A stretch of DNA of 64,000 bases from Streptomyces spinosisporus (GTDB lineage: Bacteria; Actinomycetota; Actinomycetes; Streptomycetales; Streptomycetaceae), in contig NZ_JALDAX010000009.1 in assembly GCF_022698145.1 (NCBI RefSeq), positions 186,001-250,000 of the forward strand, written 5' to 3'. The position numbers were made by a program, and so were the translations under genes. Below are positions 49,983 to 58,453 of the stretch, piece after piece (the first letter of the stretch is position 1; every line of letters begins with the position of its first letter). Under the pieces are notes generated by a model. It was not told the origin of the DNA, did not search any database, and saw nothing but the letters and a program-made list of their open reading frames with translations.

Positions 49983-51263
49983 GTGAGCAGCGAGAACTCT
50001 TCGGCGGACGACGTACAGCGGGTGTGGGACGTCGTCGTGGTGGGTGCGGGACCCGCGGGGGCGTCCGCGGCCTATGCGGCTGCGGTCGCGGGACGCAGCG
50101 TGCTTCTGCTGGAGAAAGCCGAGCTGCCGCGCTACAAGACCTGCGGCGGGGGCATCATCGGCCCCTCCCGCGACGCCCTGCCGCCCGGCTTCGAACTGCC
50201 CCTGCGGGACCGGGTGCACGCGGTGACGTTCTCGAACAACGGCCGCTTCACCAGGACCCGGCGCTCCCGGCAGATGCTGTTCGGGCTGATCAACCGGCCC
50301 GAGTTCGACCAGCAGCTGGTCGAGCACGCGCAGAAGGCGGGCGCCGAACTGCGCACCGGCGCCACCGTGCAGCGCGTCGAGCAGCACGGCTCGGCGGTGC
50401 CGGACCGGCGCACGGTCGCCGTCGTCCTGCAGGGCGGCGAGACGCTGCTCGCGCGCGCGGTCGTGGGCGCGGACGGCAGCGCGAGCCGGATAGGGGCGCA
50501 TGTCGGGGTCAAGCTCGACCAGGTCGACCTCGGGCTGGAGGCCGAGATCCCGGTGCCGGAGACCGTCGCCGAGGACTGGAAGGGGCGGGTGCTGATCGAC
50601 TGGGGGCCCATTCCCGGCAGTTACGGCTGGGTGTTCCCCAAGGGTGACACCCTCACCGTCGGCGTGATCTCCGCGCGCGGCGAAGGCGCCGCCACCAAGC
50701 GGTACTTGGAGGAGTTCGTCGGCCGGCTCGGCCTCGCCGGCTTCGAACCGAGCATCTCCTCCGGCCATCTGACCCGCTGCCGCGCCGACGACTCGCCGCT
50801 CTCGCGCGGGCGGGTGCTGGTCTGCGGGGACGCGGCGGGGCTGCTGGAGCCGTGGACGCGTGAGGGCATCTCGTTCGCGCTGCGCTCGGGGCGGCTCGCG
50901 GGGGAGTGGGCGGTGCGGATCGCCGAGGCGCACGACGCGGTGGACACCCGGCGCCAGGCCCTCAACTACGCGTTCGCGGTCCGGGCGGGACTCGGCGTCG
51001 AGATGGGCGTGGGCAAGCGGATGCTGGCGGCCTTCGAGCGCCGGCCCGGCCTGTTCCACGCGGCGCTGACCGGCTTCCGGCCCGCGTGGAACGCGTTCAG
51101 GGACATCACCCGCGGCGCCACCTCCCTCGCCGAGATCGTGCGTACGCACCCGATGGCCCATCGTGCGCTGACCGCGCTGGACCGGCGCCAGGGCGACGCC
51201 TCCCCGGGGAGCGGGGAGTCCGTGGTCGCGGACGTTCCGGCGAACGGGGACGTCACTTCGTGA
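49983..51263 (+). CDS. Geranylgeranyl reductase family flavoprotein
   Basis: This 426-residue FAD enzyme has the dinucleotide-binding VVVGAGPAGASAAYAAA, the family motif LPRYKTCGGGI and the FAD motif GDAAGLLEPWTREGI. The family reduces isoprenoid double bonds in lipids or menaquinone side chains. GTG 49983 has GGGAGC upstream. No other isoprenoid gene lies adjacent. It overlaps the convergent deazaflavin oxidoreductase by 11 bases. Confidence 0.92.
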   Translation: MSSENSSADDVQRVWDVVVVGAGPAGASAAYAAAVAGRSVLLLEKAELPRYKTCGGGIIGPSRDALPPGFELPLRDRVHAVTFSNNGRFTRTRRSRQMLFGLINRPEFDQQLVEHAQKAGAELRTGATVQRVEQHGSAVPDRRTVAVVLQGGETLLARAVVGADGSASRIGAHVGVKLDQVDLGLEAEIPVPETVAEDWKGRVLIDWGPIPGSYGWVFPKGDTLTVGVISARGEGAATKRYLEEFVGRLGLAGFEPSISSGHLTRCRADDSPLSRGRVLVCGDAAGLLEPWTREGISFALRSGRLAGEWAVRIAEAHDAVDTRRQALNYAFAVRAGLGVEMGVGKRMLAAFERRPGLFHAALTGFRPAWNAFRDITRGATSLAEIVRTHPMAHRALTALDRRQGDASPGSGESVVADVPANGDVTS

Positions 51264-51702
51264 CGGTGATGCGGAAGACGGGGTGGTCGGGGGCGATGCG
51301 GCGCAGTTCGGCGTCGGGGGAGGCGGGGCCGACGCCGTTGAAGAAGACGCCGACCTCGGCCTTCCACCGCTTGAGGTAGGCCCGCAGCAGCGGCACCTTG
51401 TCGTCGTCGGTGACCTCGGTGGCGGTGAACGCCTCCACGTTCCTGCCCAGCCGCAGCTCGCCTCCGCCGGCCGCCCGCATGTTGTGCGTCCACTGCACGT
51501 GGCCGCGCGGGGCGACGAGATAGCGCTGCCCGTCCACTGTCAGCAGGTTCACCGGGGTGGTCCGCCAGGCGCCGCTCTTGCGTCCGCGGACCGCGAGGAC
51601 CCGGGAGCCCCAGACGCTGATGCCGCGGCGGGTCATCCAGGCGATGGTGCGGTTGAGGACGTTGACCGTGAACCAGCCGGGCTTCTGGACGTGTGTGGAC
51701 AT
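51253..51702 (-). CDS. F420/deazaflavin-dependent nitroreductase family protein
   Basis: This 149-residue protein is a split-barrel of the Ddn family: WMTRRGISVWGSRVLAVRGRKSG, PVNLLTVDGQRYLVAPRGHVQWTHNMRAAGGGEL. Members use F420 or a flavin to reduce quinones, enones or nitro compounds. ATG 51702 has GGGGAG upstream. It diverges from a TetR gene across a cluster of GCTCTCG elements, so its expression is probably controlled by that regulator. It overlaps the convergent reductase gene by 11 bases. Confidence 0.9.
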   Translation of the reverse strand: MSTHVQKPGWFTVNVLNRTIAWMTRRGISVWGSRVLAVRGRKSGAWRTTPVNLLTVDGQRYLVAPRGHVQWTHNMRAAGGGELRLGRNVEAFTATEVTDDDKVPLLRAYLKRWKAEVGVFFNGVGPASPDAELRRIAPDHPVFRITVTK

Positions 51703-51721
51703 GAGGACTCCCCTCGATGGA

Positions 51722-51849
51722 GAGAGCGTCGCTCGCTTCTGTGAGCAGTGCTCTCGCTTCGATGACGAGTCTGCACCCGATGGGTGCTCCAAAGCGAGAG
51801 CGGCGCTCTCTTTTCGGTTTGCCGCTCTCGTTTGTGTGCGCTGCTCTCG
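51722..51849. promoter_or_regulatory. Cluster of GCTCTCG / CGAGAGC boxes between deazaflavin oxidoreductase and TetR genes
   Basis: The core GAGAGC or its complement occurs at 51722-51728, 51750-51759 (GCTCTCGCTT), 51792-51801 (AAGCGAGAGC, exact inverse), 51805-51810, 51824-51830 and 51843-51849. GAGAGC-GGC-GCTCTC at 51796-51810 is a perfect dyad. All lie in the 167-base divergent gap. Confidence 0.8.
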
Positions 51850-51869
51850 TTCCGTGCGAGACTGACCCC

Positions 51870-52556
51870 ATGAGCACCGCACACAGCGCCCGCGCCCGAG
51901 CCCGGATCGAGGTCACCGCCGCCATCAAGGACGAGGCACGCAGACAGCTCGCGGCCGAAGGCGCCGCCAAGCTCTCACTGCGCGCGGTGGCCAGGGAACT
52001 CGGCATGGTCTCCTCCGCCCTCTACCGCTATTTCCCCAGCCGCGACGACCTGCTGACGGCGCTGATCATCGACGCCTACGACTCCGTGGGCGAGGCGGCC
52101 GAGACGGCGCTCGGTGCCGCGGGGGACGCCGACCCCGTCGAGCGCTGGACGGTCGTGTGCGAGGCCGTACGGACGTGGGCGCTCGCGCATCCGCACGAGT
52201 ACGCGCTGATCTACGGAACGCCGATCCCCGGTTACGTCGCCCCCGAGACCACCGTCCCGGCCGCCGCCCGCGTCGCCCTCGTGCTGATCGGCATCGTCCG
52301 CGACGCCCGTATGGGCCCCGGCCTGGATCTGCCCCCTCTCCCCGCCGACCTGGAGGCCGAGGCGGAGCGCATGGCCGCCGACTTCGCCTCCGACCTCCCG
52401 CCGGCCGTCGCTCCGGCCCTCGTCGCCGCCTGGGCCCAGCTGTTCGGGCTGATCGGCTTCGAGCTGTTCGGCCAGTTCCACCGGGTCGTGGAGGAGCGCG
52501 AGGCGTTCTTCAGGAACGCGGCGCGGCACCTCGCGCACGGGGTGGGGCTGTCGTGA
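51870..52556 (+). CDS. TetR/AcrR-family regulator
   Basis: This 228-residue protein has the TetR HTH (ALLARAVARELGMV-type: SLRAVARELGMVSSALYRYFPS) at about residues 35-62 and a C-terminal ligand domain of the WHG type (AWAQLFGLIGFELFGQFH). ATG 51870 has no strong ribosome site. It probably represses the divergent deazaflavin oxidoreductase gene and itself through the repeated GCTCTCG boxes. Confidence 0.88.
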   Translation: MSTAHSARARARIEVTAAIKDEARRQLAAEGAAKLSLRAVARELGMVSSALYRYFPSRDDLLTALIIDAYDSVGEAAETALGAAGDADPVERWTVVCEAVRTWALAHPHEYALIYGTPIPGYVAPETTVPAAARVALVLIGIVRDARMGPGLDLPPLPADLEAEAERMAADFASDLPPAVAPALVAAWAQLFGLIGFELFGQFHRVVEEREAFFRNAARHLAHGVGLS

Positions 52557-52580
52557 GGGCCGGTCGGCGGTCGGTCGTGG

Positions 52581-52640
52581 GGCGCGCCGGGAAGTCGTAA
52601 AGCCGGGCGGGAAGTCGTAAGGCCGGGCGGGAAGTCGTGA
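52581..52640. repeat. 20-bp tandem repeat, three copies, upstream of histidine kinase gene
   Basis: Units start at 52581, 52601 and 52621. Each ends in GAAGTCGT(A/G)A, preceded by a GCCGGGCGG-like half. The period is almost two helical turns. The block lies in the gap between the TetR stop and the histidine kinase start, 92 bases before the latter. Confidence 0.85.
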
Positions 52641-52731
52641 GCCGAGGTGGCGGCGTACTTCCCCGGGAGTACGCGTGATCACCACGCCCGGCGGACGCCC
52701 CGCGACCCCGGCTGCGTCTAGCGTGGCGGAC

Positions 52732-53967
52732 ATGGACGAGCAGGATGTGCGCGAGGGCGGTCCGCCCCGGTGGTGGCGGTACGGACCGCCGTGGACGAAC
52801 CGCTGGGTCGACGAGCAGCGCGCGCCCCGCTGGCCGTGGCGATCCACGGTGCTGCTCACGATCTTCGTGCTCGTCGGCTCCAACTACGCGGCGCATGAGC
52901 AGGCGGGCGAGCGCCTGCCGCTGGACCACTTCGCGCGGCTGCTGCTCGTGGTGGGCTCGGGACTGCTGCTGTGGCGGCAGCGGTATCCGAGGGTCGTCGT
53001 GTTCGGTACGGCGGTGGCGGCGACCGTCTATCTCGGCGCCGGGTATCCGTACGGGCCGGTCTTCCTCACCGTCGCCGTGGCCTGCTTCAGCGCGGTGGTC
53101 GCGGGGCACCGGCGGGCCGCCTGGGGTGCGGTGGCGATGCTGTGGGCCCTGCATGTGGTGGTGGCCCACTGGCTGTACCGCTGGCTGCCGCCGTCCGGGG
53201 ACCCGGCCGCCTCCTGGGGGCAGGAGATCGTGATCGCCACCTGGGTGGTGGCGATCGTCGCCCTGTCGGAACTGGCCCGCGCCCGGCGCGAGCAGTGGAG
53301 CAGGGAACGGGCCGAGCGGGCGCAGGCGGCCCGGCGGCGGGCCGACGAGGAGCGGCTGCGCATCGCCCGTGAACTGCACGACGTCCTCGCGCACAGCATC
53401 TCGGTGATCAATGTCCAGGCCGGCGTCGGTCTCGCACTGCTCGACACGGACCCCGAGCAGGCCCGCTCCGCGCTCACCACCATCAAGGCCGCCAGCAAGG
53501 AGGCGCTCGGCGAGGTCCGCCAGGTCCTCGACACGCTCCGCGCACCGGGCGACGCACCGCGCGCCCCGGCGCCCGGCCTCGACCGGCTGCCCGAACTGGT
53601 GGAGCAGGCGGGCAGCGCGGGTCTCGCCGTGGAGGTCGACGGAGAGCCGCCCCGCCTCGCGCCCGGCACCGACCTCGCCGCCTTCCGCATCGTGCAGGAG
53701 GCGCTGACCAACGTCGTACGCCACTCCGGTTCGCGTCAGGCGCGCGTGCATGTGGAACACGACGAACGGCAGCTGCGGCTGCGCATCGACGACGACGGGC
53801 CCGCGATCGGCGCCGACGCGGGCGGCAGCGGGAACGGTCTGGCGGGAATGCGGGAGCGGGCGGCCGCCCTGGGTGGCACGATCGAGGCGGGCCCGCGCGC
53901 GGACGGCGGTTTCCGGGTGCTCGCCGTACTGCCGTTGAGTGTCAAGGCCAAGGAGGACGACCGGTGA
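52732..53967 (+). CDS. Sensor histidine kinase, NarL-partner type (HisKA_3)
   Basis: This 411-residue protein has an N-terminal Arg/Trp-rich stretch, five or so hydrophobic helices (about residues 37-165), a HisKA_3 dimerisation domain with phospho-His H216 in RELHDVLAHSISVINVQAGV, and a HATPase with NVVRHSG and GNGLAGMRERAAALGG. It should phosphorylate the response regulator encoded next, whose start overlaps its stop (53964). The signal is unknown; it could be membrane stress. ATG 52732 has a weak ribosome site. The tandem repeat lies just upstream. Confidence 0.92.
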   Translation: MDEQDVREGGPPRWWRYGPPWTNRWVDEQRAPRWPWRSTVLLTIFVLVGSNYAAHEQAGERLPLDHFARLLLVVGSGLLLWRQRYPRVVVFGTAVAATVYLGAGYPYGPVFLTVAVACFSAVVAGHRRAAWGAVAMLWALHVVVAHWLYRWLPPSGDPAASWGQEIVIATWVVAIVALSELARARREQWSRERAERAQAARRRADEERLRIARELHDVLAHSISVINVQAGVGLALLDTDPEQARSALTTIKAASKEALGEVRQVLDTLRAPGDAPRAPAPGLDRLPELVEQAGSAGLAVEVDGEPPRLAPGTDLAAFRIVQEALTNVVRHSGSRQARVHVEHDERQLRLRIDDDGPAIGADAGGSGNGLAGMRERAAALGGTIEAGPRADGGFRVLAVLPLSVKAKEDDR

Positions 53968-54629
53968 TCCGCGTACTGCTCGCCGACGACCAGTCACTGG
54001 TGCGGGCCGGCTTCCGCGCGCTGCTTGACGCGCAGCCGGACATCGAGGTGGCCGGCGAGGCCTCCGACGGCGAGGAAGCGGTGCGCAAGGTGCGTGAACT
54101 GCGCCCCGACGTCGTCCTGATGGACATCCGCATGCCGGCCCTCGACGGACTGGCGGCGACCCGCCGGATCGGCGACGACGAGGCGCTGCAGGGCGTCAAG
54201 GTGGTCATGCTCACCACCTTCGAACTCGACGAGTACGTCTTCGAGGCGATCCGCTCCGGTGCCTCCGGCTTCCTGGTCAAGGACACCGAGCCGGAGGAAC
54301 TCCTGCGCGCGGTGAGGGCGGTGGTCGAGGGCGACGCGCTGCTCTCACCCGGTGTGACGCGCCGTCTGATCGCGGAGTTCGCGGCCCGCTCCAAGGAACC
54401 CGCGACCGCCGACGCCCTCGGCGAACTCACCGAGCGGGAACGGGAGGTGATGGCCCTGGTCGGCATCGGCCTGTCCAACGAGGAGATCGCCCGCCGTCTG
54501 GTCGTCAGCCCCCTCACTGCGAAGACCCACGTCAGCCGCACCATGGTCAAGCTGGGCGCCCGGGACAGGGCCCAACTGGTCGTCCTCGCCTACGAGTCGG
54601 GATTGGTGCGACCCGGCTGGCTGGGCTGA
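53964..54629 (+). CDS. NarL/FixJ-family response regulator
   Basis: This 221-residue protein has a receiver domain with phospho-acceptor D54 (VVLMDIRMP), conserved K in FLVKDTEP, and a C-terminal LuxR-type HTH (TEREREVMALVGIGLSNEEIARRLVVSPLTAKTHVSR). It is the partner of the upstream histidine kinase through a GTGA overlap. The 3' end overlaps the convergent DUF6332-like gene by 40 bases. It may bind the 20-base repeats in its own operon promoter; this is a testable guess. Confidence 0.93.
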   Translation: MIRVLLADDQSLVRAGFRALLDAQPDIEVAGEASDGEEAVRKVRELRPDVVLMDIRMPALDGLAATRRIGDDEALQGVKVVMLTTFELDEYVFEAIRSGASGFLVKDTEPEELLRAVRAVVEGDALLSPGVTRRLIAEFAARSKEPATADALGELTEREREVMALVGIGLSNEEIARRLVVSPLTAKTHVSRTMVKLGARDRAQLVVLAYESGLVRPGWLG

Positions 54630-54874
54630 TCCGGCCGGCCGAAACGGACCAGCACACTGACGACCCGGACGAGGAACAGCACGGGCGCGAGCACCAGGCC
54701 CGTGTGCAGCAGGACGGTCTCGACGCCGTGCGCCAGGTCGAACAGCAGCGCCGGACCGGCGATCGCCCCGAAGACGACCGCCGCCGCGAACAGCGCACTG
54801 CACAGCGCGTATCCGATCTCGACGGTGATCGCGTCCCGCTCGGCCTGACTGCGCCGTCCCCCGTGTTCGGTCAT
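54590..54874 (-). CDS. DUF6332-like small membrane protein
   Basis: This 94-residue protein begins RRSQAERDAITVEIGYALCSALFAAAVVFGAIAG, with two hydrophobic helices and a short basic tail. The RSQAERDA start matches a Streptomyces family I recall as DUF6332. Function unknown. Start ATG 54874; longer frames are possible but start in the promoter. It overlaps the response regulator by 40 bases at its 3' end. Confidence 0.72.
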   Translation of the reverse strand: MTEHGGRRSQAERDAITVEIGYALCSALFAAAVVFGAIAGPALLFDLAHGVETVLLHTGLVLAPVLFLVRVVSVLVRFGRPDQPSQPGRTNPDS

Positions 54875-54892
54875 ACCAGGAGTGTCACAGCC

Positions 54893-54930
54893 GTGCGCCC
54901 GGCGGGGCAACCAGCCCCCGCCGGGCGCAC
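54893..54930. terminator. Strong terminator downstream of MFS transporter
   Basis: Perfect 15-base arms (54893-54907 and 54916-54930) around an 8-base loop. It lies 17 bases past the leftward MFS stop at 54947. Confidence 0.85.
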
Positions 54931-54946
54931 GCGTGGAGGCGTCCCC

Positions 54947-56431
54947 CTAGTCGCGTACGGGTACGCGCTCGGCCTCCTGGGTGGTGGACCTGGCGACCAC
55001 GACGGACTGCGGTGTGCGACGCGTGCGCAGACCGGTGAGCGTGATCAGCAGTCCCGCGACCGCCACGCCCGTCACCACCATCAGACCGGGGCGGTAGCTG
55101 TCCAACACGGCCTGCGGGGTGGCGTGTTCGGGTGCCTGGGCGGTGACCACTGCCGTCACCACGGCCAGGAAGATCGCGCCGCCCACCTGCACCGAGGTGT
55201 TGAGCAGACCGGACACCATGCCCTGCTCGTGGTCCTCGACGCCGTTGGTGGCCTGGATGTTGAGCGAGGGGAAGACCAGCGCGCAGGCCGCGCCGATCAG
55301 CAGCATCGACGGCAGGATGACGGCGGCGTACACCGGGTCGAGGTTCACGCGCAGGAACAGTGCGTACCCGACGACCATCAGGGCGAAGCCCGTCGCGATC
55401 AGCCGCGGGGTGCCGAACCGGTCGACGATCGAGCCGACCTTGGTCGAGGACACCGCCACCAGCGCACCCGCCGGCAGGAAGGCGAGCGCGGTGTGCAGCG
55501 CCGACCAGCCGAGCAGCGACTGCATGTAGAGCGTGGTCAGGAACTGGAAGCCGACGTACGAACCGAAGAAGGCGAGCGCGCCGAGCTGGGCGCGGATCTG
55601 GTTGCCGGAGCGCAGCACGCCCAGCCGGATCAGTGGACCGGGCGAGCGGCGCTCGACCCGCACGAACACGGTCAGCAGCACGGCGACGGCCAGGAAGGAC
55701 AGCAGCGTGCGGGCCGAGGCCCAGCCCACCTCGGGCGCCTGGACGACGGTGAAGACCAGCAGCAGCATCGACGCGGTGCCGAGGACGGCGCCGGGGATGT
55801 CGTAGCCGTTGTGGTCCTTCTCGCGCTCACTGCGCGGCAGCAGCTTCAGGCCCGCCAGCAGGGCGATCAGGGCGATGGGCGCGGGCAGCAGCATGGTCAG
55901 ACGCCAGCTGGCCTCGGTCAGCAGCCCGGACAGGACCAGGCCCATCGAGAAGCCGGTGGCCGCGCAGGTGGTGTAGATCGACAGGGCGCGGTTGCGCAGC
56001 GGGCCCTCGGCGAAGGTCGTGGTGATGATGGACAGTCCCGCGGGCGCGGTGAACGCGGCGCTCAGGCCCTTGACGAAGCGGCTGGCGATCAGCAGCGGAC
56101 CCGAGTCGACCAGACCGCCGAGCAGTGAGGCGACGGCGAAGACACCCAGCGCGATCAGGAAGACCTGGCGCCTGCCGAGCAGGTCCGCGGTGCGTCCGCC
56201 GAGCAGCAGGAGACCGCCGTAGCCGAGGATGTAGCCGCTGACGATCCATTGCAGCGTCGAGGTGGACAGATCCAGGTCCGTGCCGATGGACGGGAGCGCG
56301 ACGCCGACCATCGACACGTCGAGCGCGTCCAGGAACATCGCGGCGCAGAGCACCAGGAGTGTGCCCCACAGCCGGGGGGTCCAGCGGACCGCCGAGGGTG
56401 GCGCCACGGAGGTGTTGAGCGGAGAGGTCAT
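54947..56431 (-). CDS. MFS drug/export transporter, DHA2 family
   Basis: This 494-residue protein has about 14 hydrophobic helices and MFS motif A (GRTADLLGRRQVFL), plus LDALDVSMVGVALPSIG at the start, as in EmrB/QacA-like exporters. It probably exports drugs or a metabolite. It diverges from a MarR gene; the 85-base gap has a TGCAT-CGA-ATGCA palindrome. The local strong terminator suggests a monocistronic unit. Confidence 0.9.
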   Translation of the reverse strand: MTSPLNTSVAPPSAVRWTPRLWGTLLVLCAAMFLDALDVSMVGVALPSIGTDLDLSTSTLQWIVSGYILGYGGLLLLGGRTADLLGRRQVFLIALGVFAVASLLGGLVDSGPLLIASRFVKGLSAAFTAPAGLSIITTTFAEGPLRNRALSIYTTCAATGFSMGLVLSGLLTEASWRLTMLLPAPIALIALLAGLKLLPRSEREKDHNGYDIPGAVLGTASMLLLVFTVVQAPEVGWASARTLLSFLAVAVLLTVFVRVERRSPGPLIRLGVLRSGNQIRAQLGALAFFGSYVGFQFLTTLYMQSLLGWSALHTALAFLPAGALVAVSSTKVGSIVDRFGTPRLIATGFALMVVGYALFLRVNLDPVYAAVILPSMLLIGAACALVFPSLNIQATNGVEDHEQGMVSGLLNTSVQVGGAIFLAVVTAVVTAQAPEHATPQAVLDSYRPGLMVVTGVAVAGLLITLTGLRTRRTPQSVVVARSTTQEAERVPVRD

Positions 56432-56452
56432 GGCGACGAGACTACATGCGTA

Positions 56453-56465
56453 TGCATCGAATGCA
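56453..56465. promoter_or_regulatory. TGCAT-CGA-ATGCA palindrome between MFS and MarR genes
   Basis: Perfect 5-base arms around CGA in the divergent gap; two further ATGCA-like copies lie beside it (about 56445 and 56482). This is a typical MarR operator arrangement. Confidence 0.65.
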
Positions 56466-56516
56466 AGCGCATTAAATTCTGATGCAATAATTTCGCGATT
56501 CTGCTACGGTGCGTTC

Positions 56517-56894
56517 ATGGCTGCGGACAAGGCCGAGCAGGCGCTCGTGGAACAGTGGCGGGGCATCCTGGCGCTGCACGCGCGCACGCAGTGCGAACTC
56601 GACCGGGAACTGCACCGACACGGCCTGTGCGCCAGTGACTTCGAGGTGCTGGACGTCCTGTCGGGCGACTCCTGCGCCTATCGCGTACAGGAGATCTCCG
56701 AGCGGGTCCATCTCAGCCAGAGCGCGCTGTCGCGGCTGATCGCCCGGCTGGAGAAGGACGGCCTCGTCGAGCGCACCATGTGCGCCGAGGACCGGCGCGG
56801 AGTCCGTGTGGCCCTCACGAGGAGAGGACGCACCCTGCACGCCGAGGTGCTGCCGGTGCAGCGTGCGGTGCTGACCCGGATGCTGGAGGCGTAA
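56517..56894 (+). CDS. MarR-family regulator
   Basis: This 125-residue winged-helix protein has GLCASDFEVLDVLSGDS, VQEISERVHLSQSALSRLIARLEKDGLVER and the RRGVRVALTRRGR wing, all MarR marks. It diverges from the MFS exporter and probably represses it in the absence of a substrate. Cysteines at ELHRHGLCAS and SGDSCAYR could sense oxidants; this is inference. Confidence 0.9.
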   Translation: MAADKAEQALVEQWRGILALHARTQCELDRELHRHGLCASDFEVLDVLSGDSCAYRVQEISERVHLSQSALSRLIARLEKDGLVERTMCAEDRRGVRVALTRRGRTLHAEVLPVQRAVLTRMLEA

Positions 56895-56965
56895 GGCCTG
56901 TCTTTCGGATCAGCCCGGCGTCGCGGCCCTGGCACGCACTCAGCCCGGGCGCCGACGGGGCGGCC

Positions 56966-57706
56966 TCAGCTCCAGGTGACCGCGGACTTCTCGCGCCACA
57001 GCGCGGCCACCGCGGCGTCTCCGGTCACGTCCGGGAACGGCTGACGGTTCCACAGCGACAGGTACAACTGCGCGGCGGGCCCGGCCACTTCGCAGTCCGC
57101 GGCCCCGGTCGCGTCCCGCGTGGCCGCCGGCGGTTCCTGGGACAGTCGTACGGTCCACACCGCGTCCTCGGCGTCCGTCGCGCGCACCCGCAGCACCCGC
57201 GGCTCGTCGCTGCGGACCCTGCTCCTGCGCCGGGCGTGGAAGCCGCGCAGCAGTTCGTCGATGCCGTCCGCCGCGAAACCGGCCGCGATCTCGGAGCCCA
57301 CTCCGCCGCGCGCCGCCTCCGCGTCCACCCGGTGCACGGTCGTCTCGTGCGCCTGCCGCCGCGCCCAGAACGCGAGCGGCGAGGGCGCGGGCAGGAAGTG
57401 CCAGCACTCCACGTCCACCGGGGCGGCGGCGAGGGTGTCGACGAGCTGCCGGTGCCCCTCCCGGAACCAGGTCAGCAGAGCGTCGCCGTCGAGATCGGGC
57501 AGTCCGCCGTCGGGGTGGTAGGAGGTGTGCCCCTCGGCGACGAAGGCCGCGGCCCACCGGTGCACCATCCCGGTGTGCCGCACCAGGTCGCGCACCTGCC
57601 ACTGCGGACAGGTCGGCACCTTGGCATCGACGCCTGCCGCCTCGGCCGCCGCGGCCAGCAGCCGGCCCTCGCGGTCCAGGGTCTCCACGTACTCCGCAGT
57701 CTCCAT
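56966..57706 (-). CDS. Maleylpyruvate isomerase family mycothiol-dependent enzyme
   Basis: This 246-residue protein has the DinB-like four-helix domain with metal ligands in HTGMVHRW and HETTVHRVDAE, then a C-terminal SCP2-like beta domain. Actinobacterial members use mycothiol as cofactor, with zinc. The real substrate need not be maleylpyruvate; many act in detoxification. ATG 57706 is used. No aromatic degradation genes are adjacent. Confidence 0.88.
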   Translation of the reverse strand: METAEYVETLDREGRLLAAAAEAAGVDAKVPTCPQWQVRDLVRHTGMVHRWAAAFVAEGHTSYHPDGGLPDLDGDALLTWFREGHRQLVDTLAAAPVDVECWHFLPAPSPLAFWARRQAHETTVHRVDAEAARGGVGSEIAAGFAADGIDELLRGFHARRRSRVRSDEPRVLRVRATDAEDAVWTVRLSQEPPAATRDATGAADCEVAGPAAQLYLSLWNRQPFPDVTGDAAVAALWREKSAVTWS

Positions 57707-57754
57707 GGGACGAGTCTGCCGGACGGAGCGCGGTGCGGGAAAAGGTGCCCGGGA

Positions 57755-58453
57755 CTACGCCCGCCAGGTGTAGCGGCGCTCCGGGCGGCCCGCCGTGCCG
57801 TAGCGCAGGGAGACGTCGGCGTCTCCGGTGACGTGGAAGTGCTCCAGATAGCGGCGGGCGCTGACGCGGGAGATGCCGGTGGCGGCCGCGCACTCGGCCG
57901 CCGACAGGGTGCCCTCCGCATCGCGCAGGGCGCGCTCGATCAGCCCGGCGGTCTCCACGCTCAGCCCCTTGGGCAGGATTCCGCCCGGGGCGGGGGAGAA
58001 GGCTCCGGCGAGAACCCGGTCGACGTCCGCCTGACCGCGGACGACCGTCGAGAGCAGACGGCCGCGCTGGGTGGCGTAGCGCTCCAGACGGGGCTTGAGA
58101 TCCTCGAAGTCGAAGGGCTTGAGGAGGTAGTCGACCACGCCGTGGCGCACGGCGCGGCGCACCGCGTCGGCCTCACGGGCGGCGCTGATGACCATGACGT
58201 CGCAGTCGTGTCCGCCGCTGCGCAGCCGGGGGATGACGTCCAGACCGAAGAGGTCCGGCAGATACAGATCGAGCAGGACGAGGTCGGGGCGCAGCTCGTC
58301 GACCGCTTCGATCGCCCGCTCGCCGGTGTTGGCGGTGCCCACGACGCGGAAGGGCTCGACGCGGTCGACGAAGGTCCGGTGCACCCGGGCCACCATGAAG
58401 TCGTCGTCCACGACCAGTACGTCGATGGAGCCGGGGCCGGCGGGGTCGGTCAT
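57755..58453 (-). CDS. CitB/DcuR-type response regulator
   Basis: This 232-residue protein has a receiver domain with D62 (LVLLDLYLPD) and an HTH-like C-terminal region (GTLSAAECAAATGISRVSARRYLEHF) typical of the CitB/DctR class controlling organic-acid uptake. It overlaps the histidine kinase gene by four bases (58450-58453). It should control the divergent binding protein and permease. Confidence 0.9.
   Translation of the reverse strand: MTDPAGPGSIDVLVVDDDFMVARVHRTFVDRVEPFRVVGTANTGERAIEAVDELRPDLVLLDLYLPDLFGLDVIPRLRSGGHDCDVMVISAAREADAVRRAVRHGVVDYLLKPFDFEDLKPRLERYATQRGRLLSTVVRGQADVDRVLAGAFSPAPGGILPKGLSVETAGLIERALRDAEGTLSAAECAAATGISRVSARRYLEHFHVTGDADVSLRYGTAGRPERRYTWRA

Noticed and set aside
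48495..51161. An 888-codon frame giving the M20 dipeptidase a large N-terminal extension
   Set aside because: The extra part is antisense to the geranylgeranyl reductase; the internal ATG at 49850 has a proper ribosome site.
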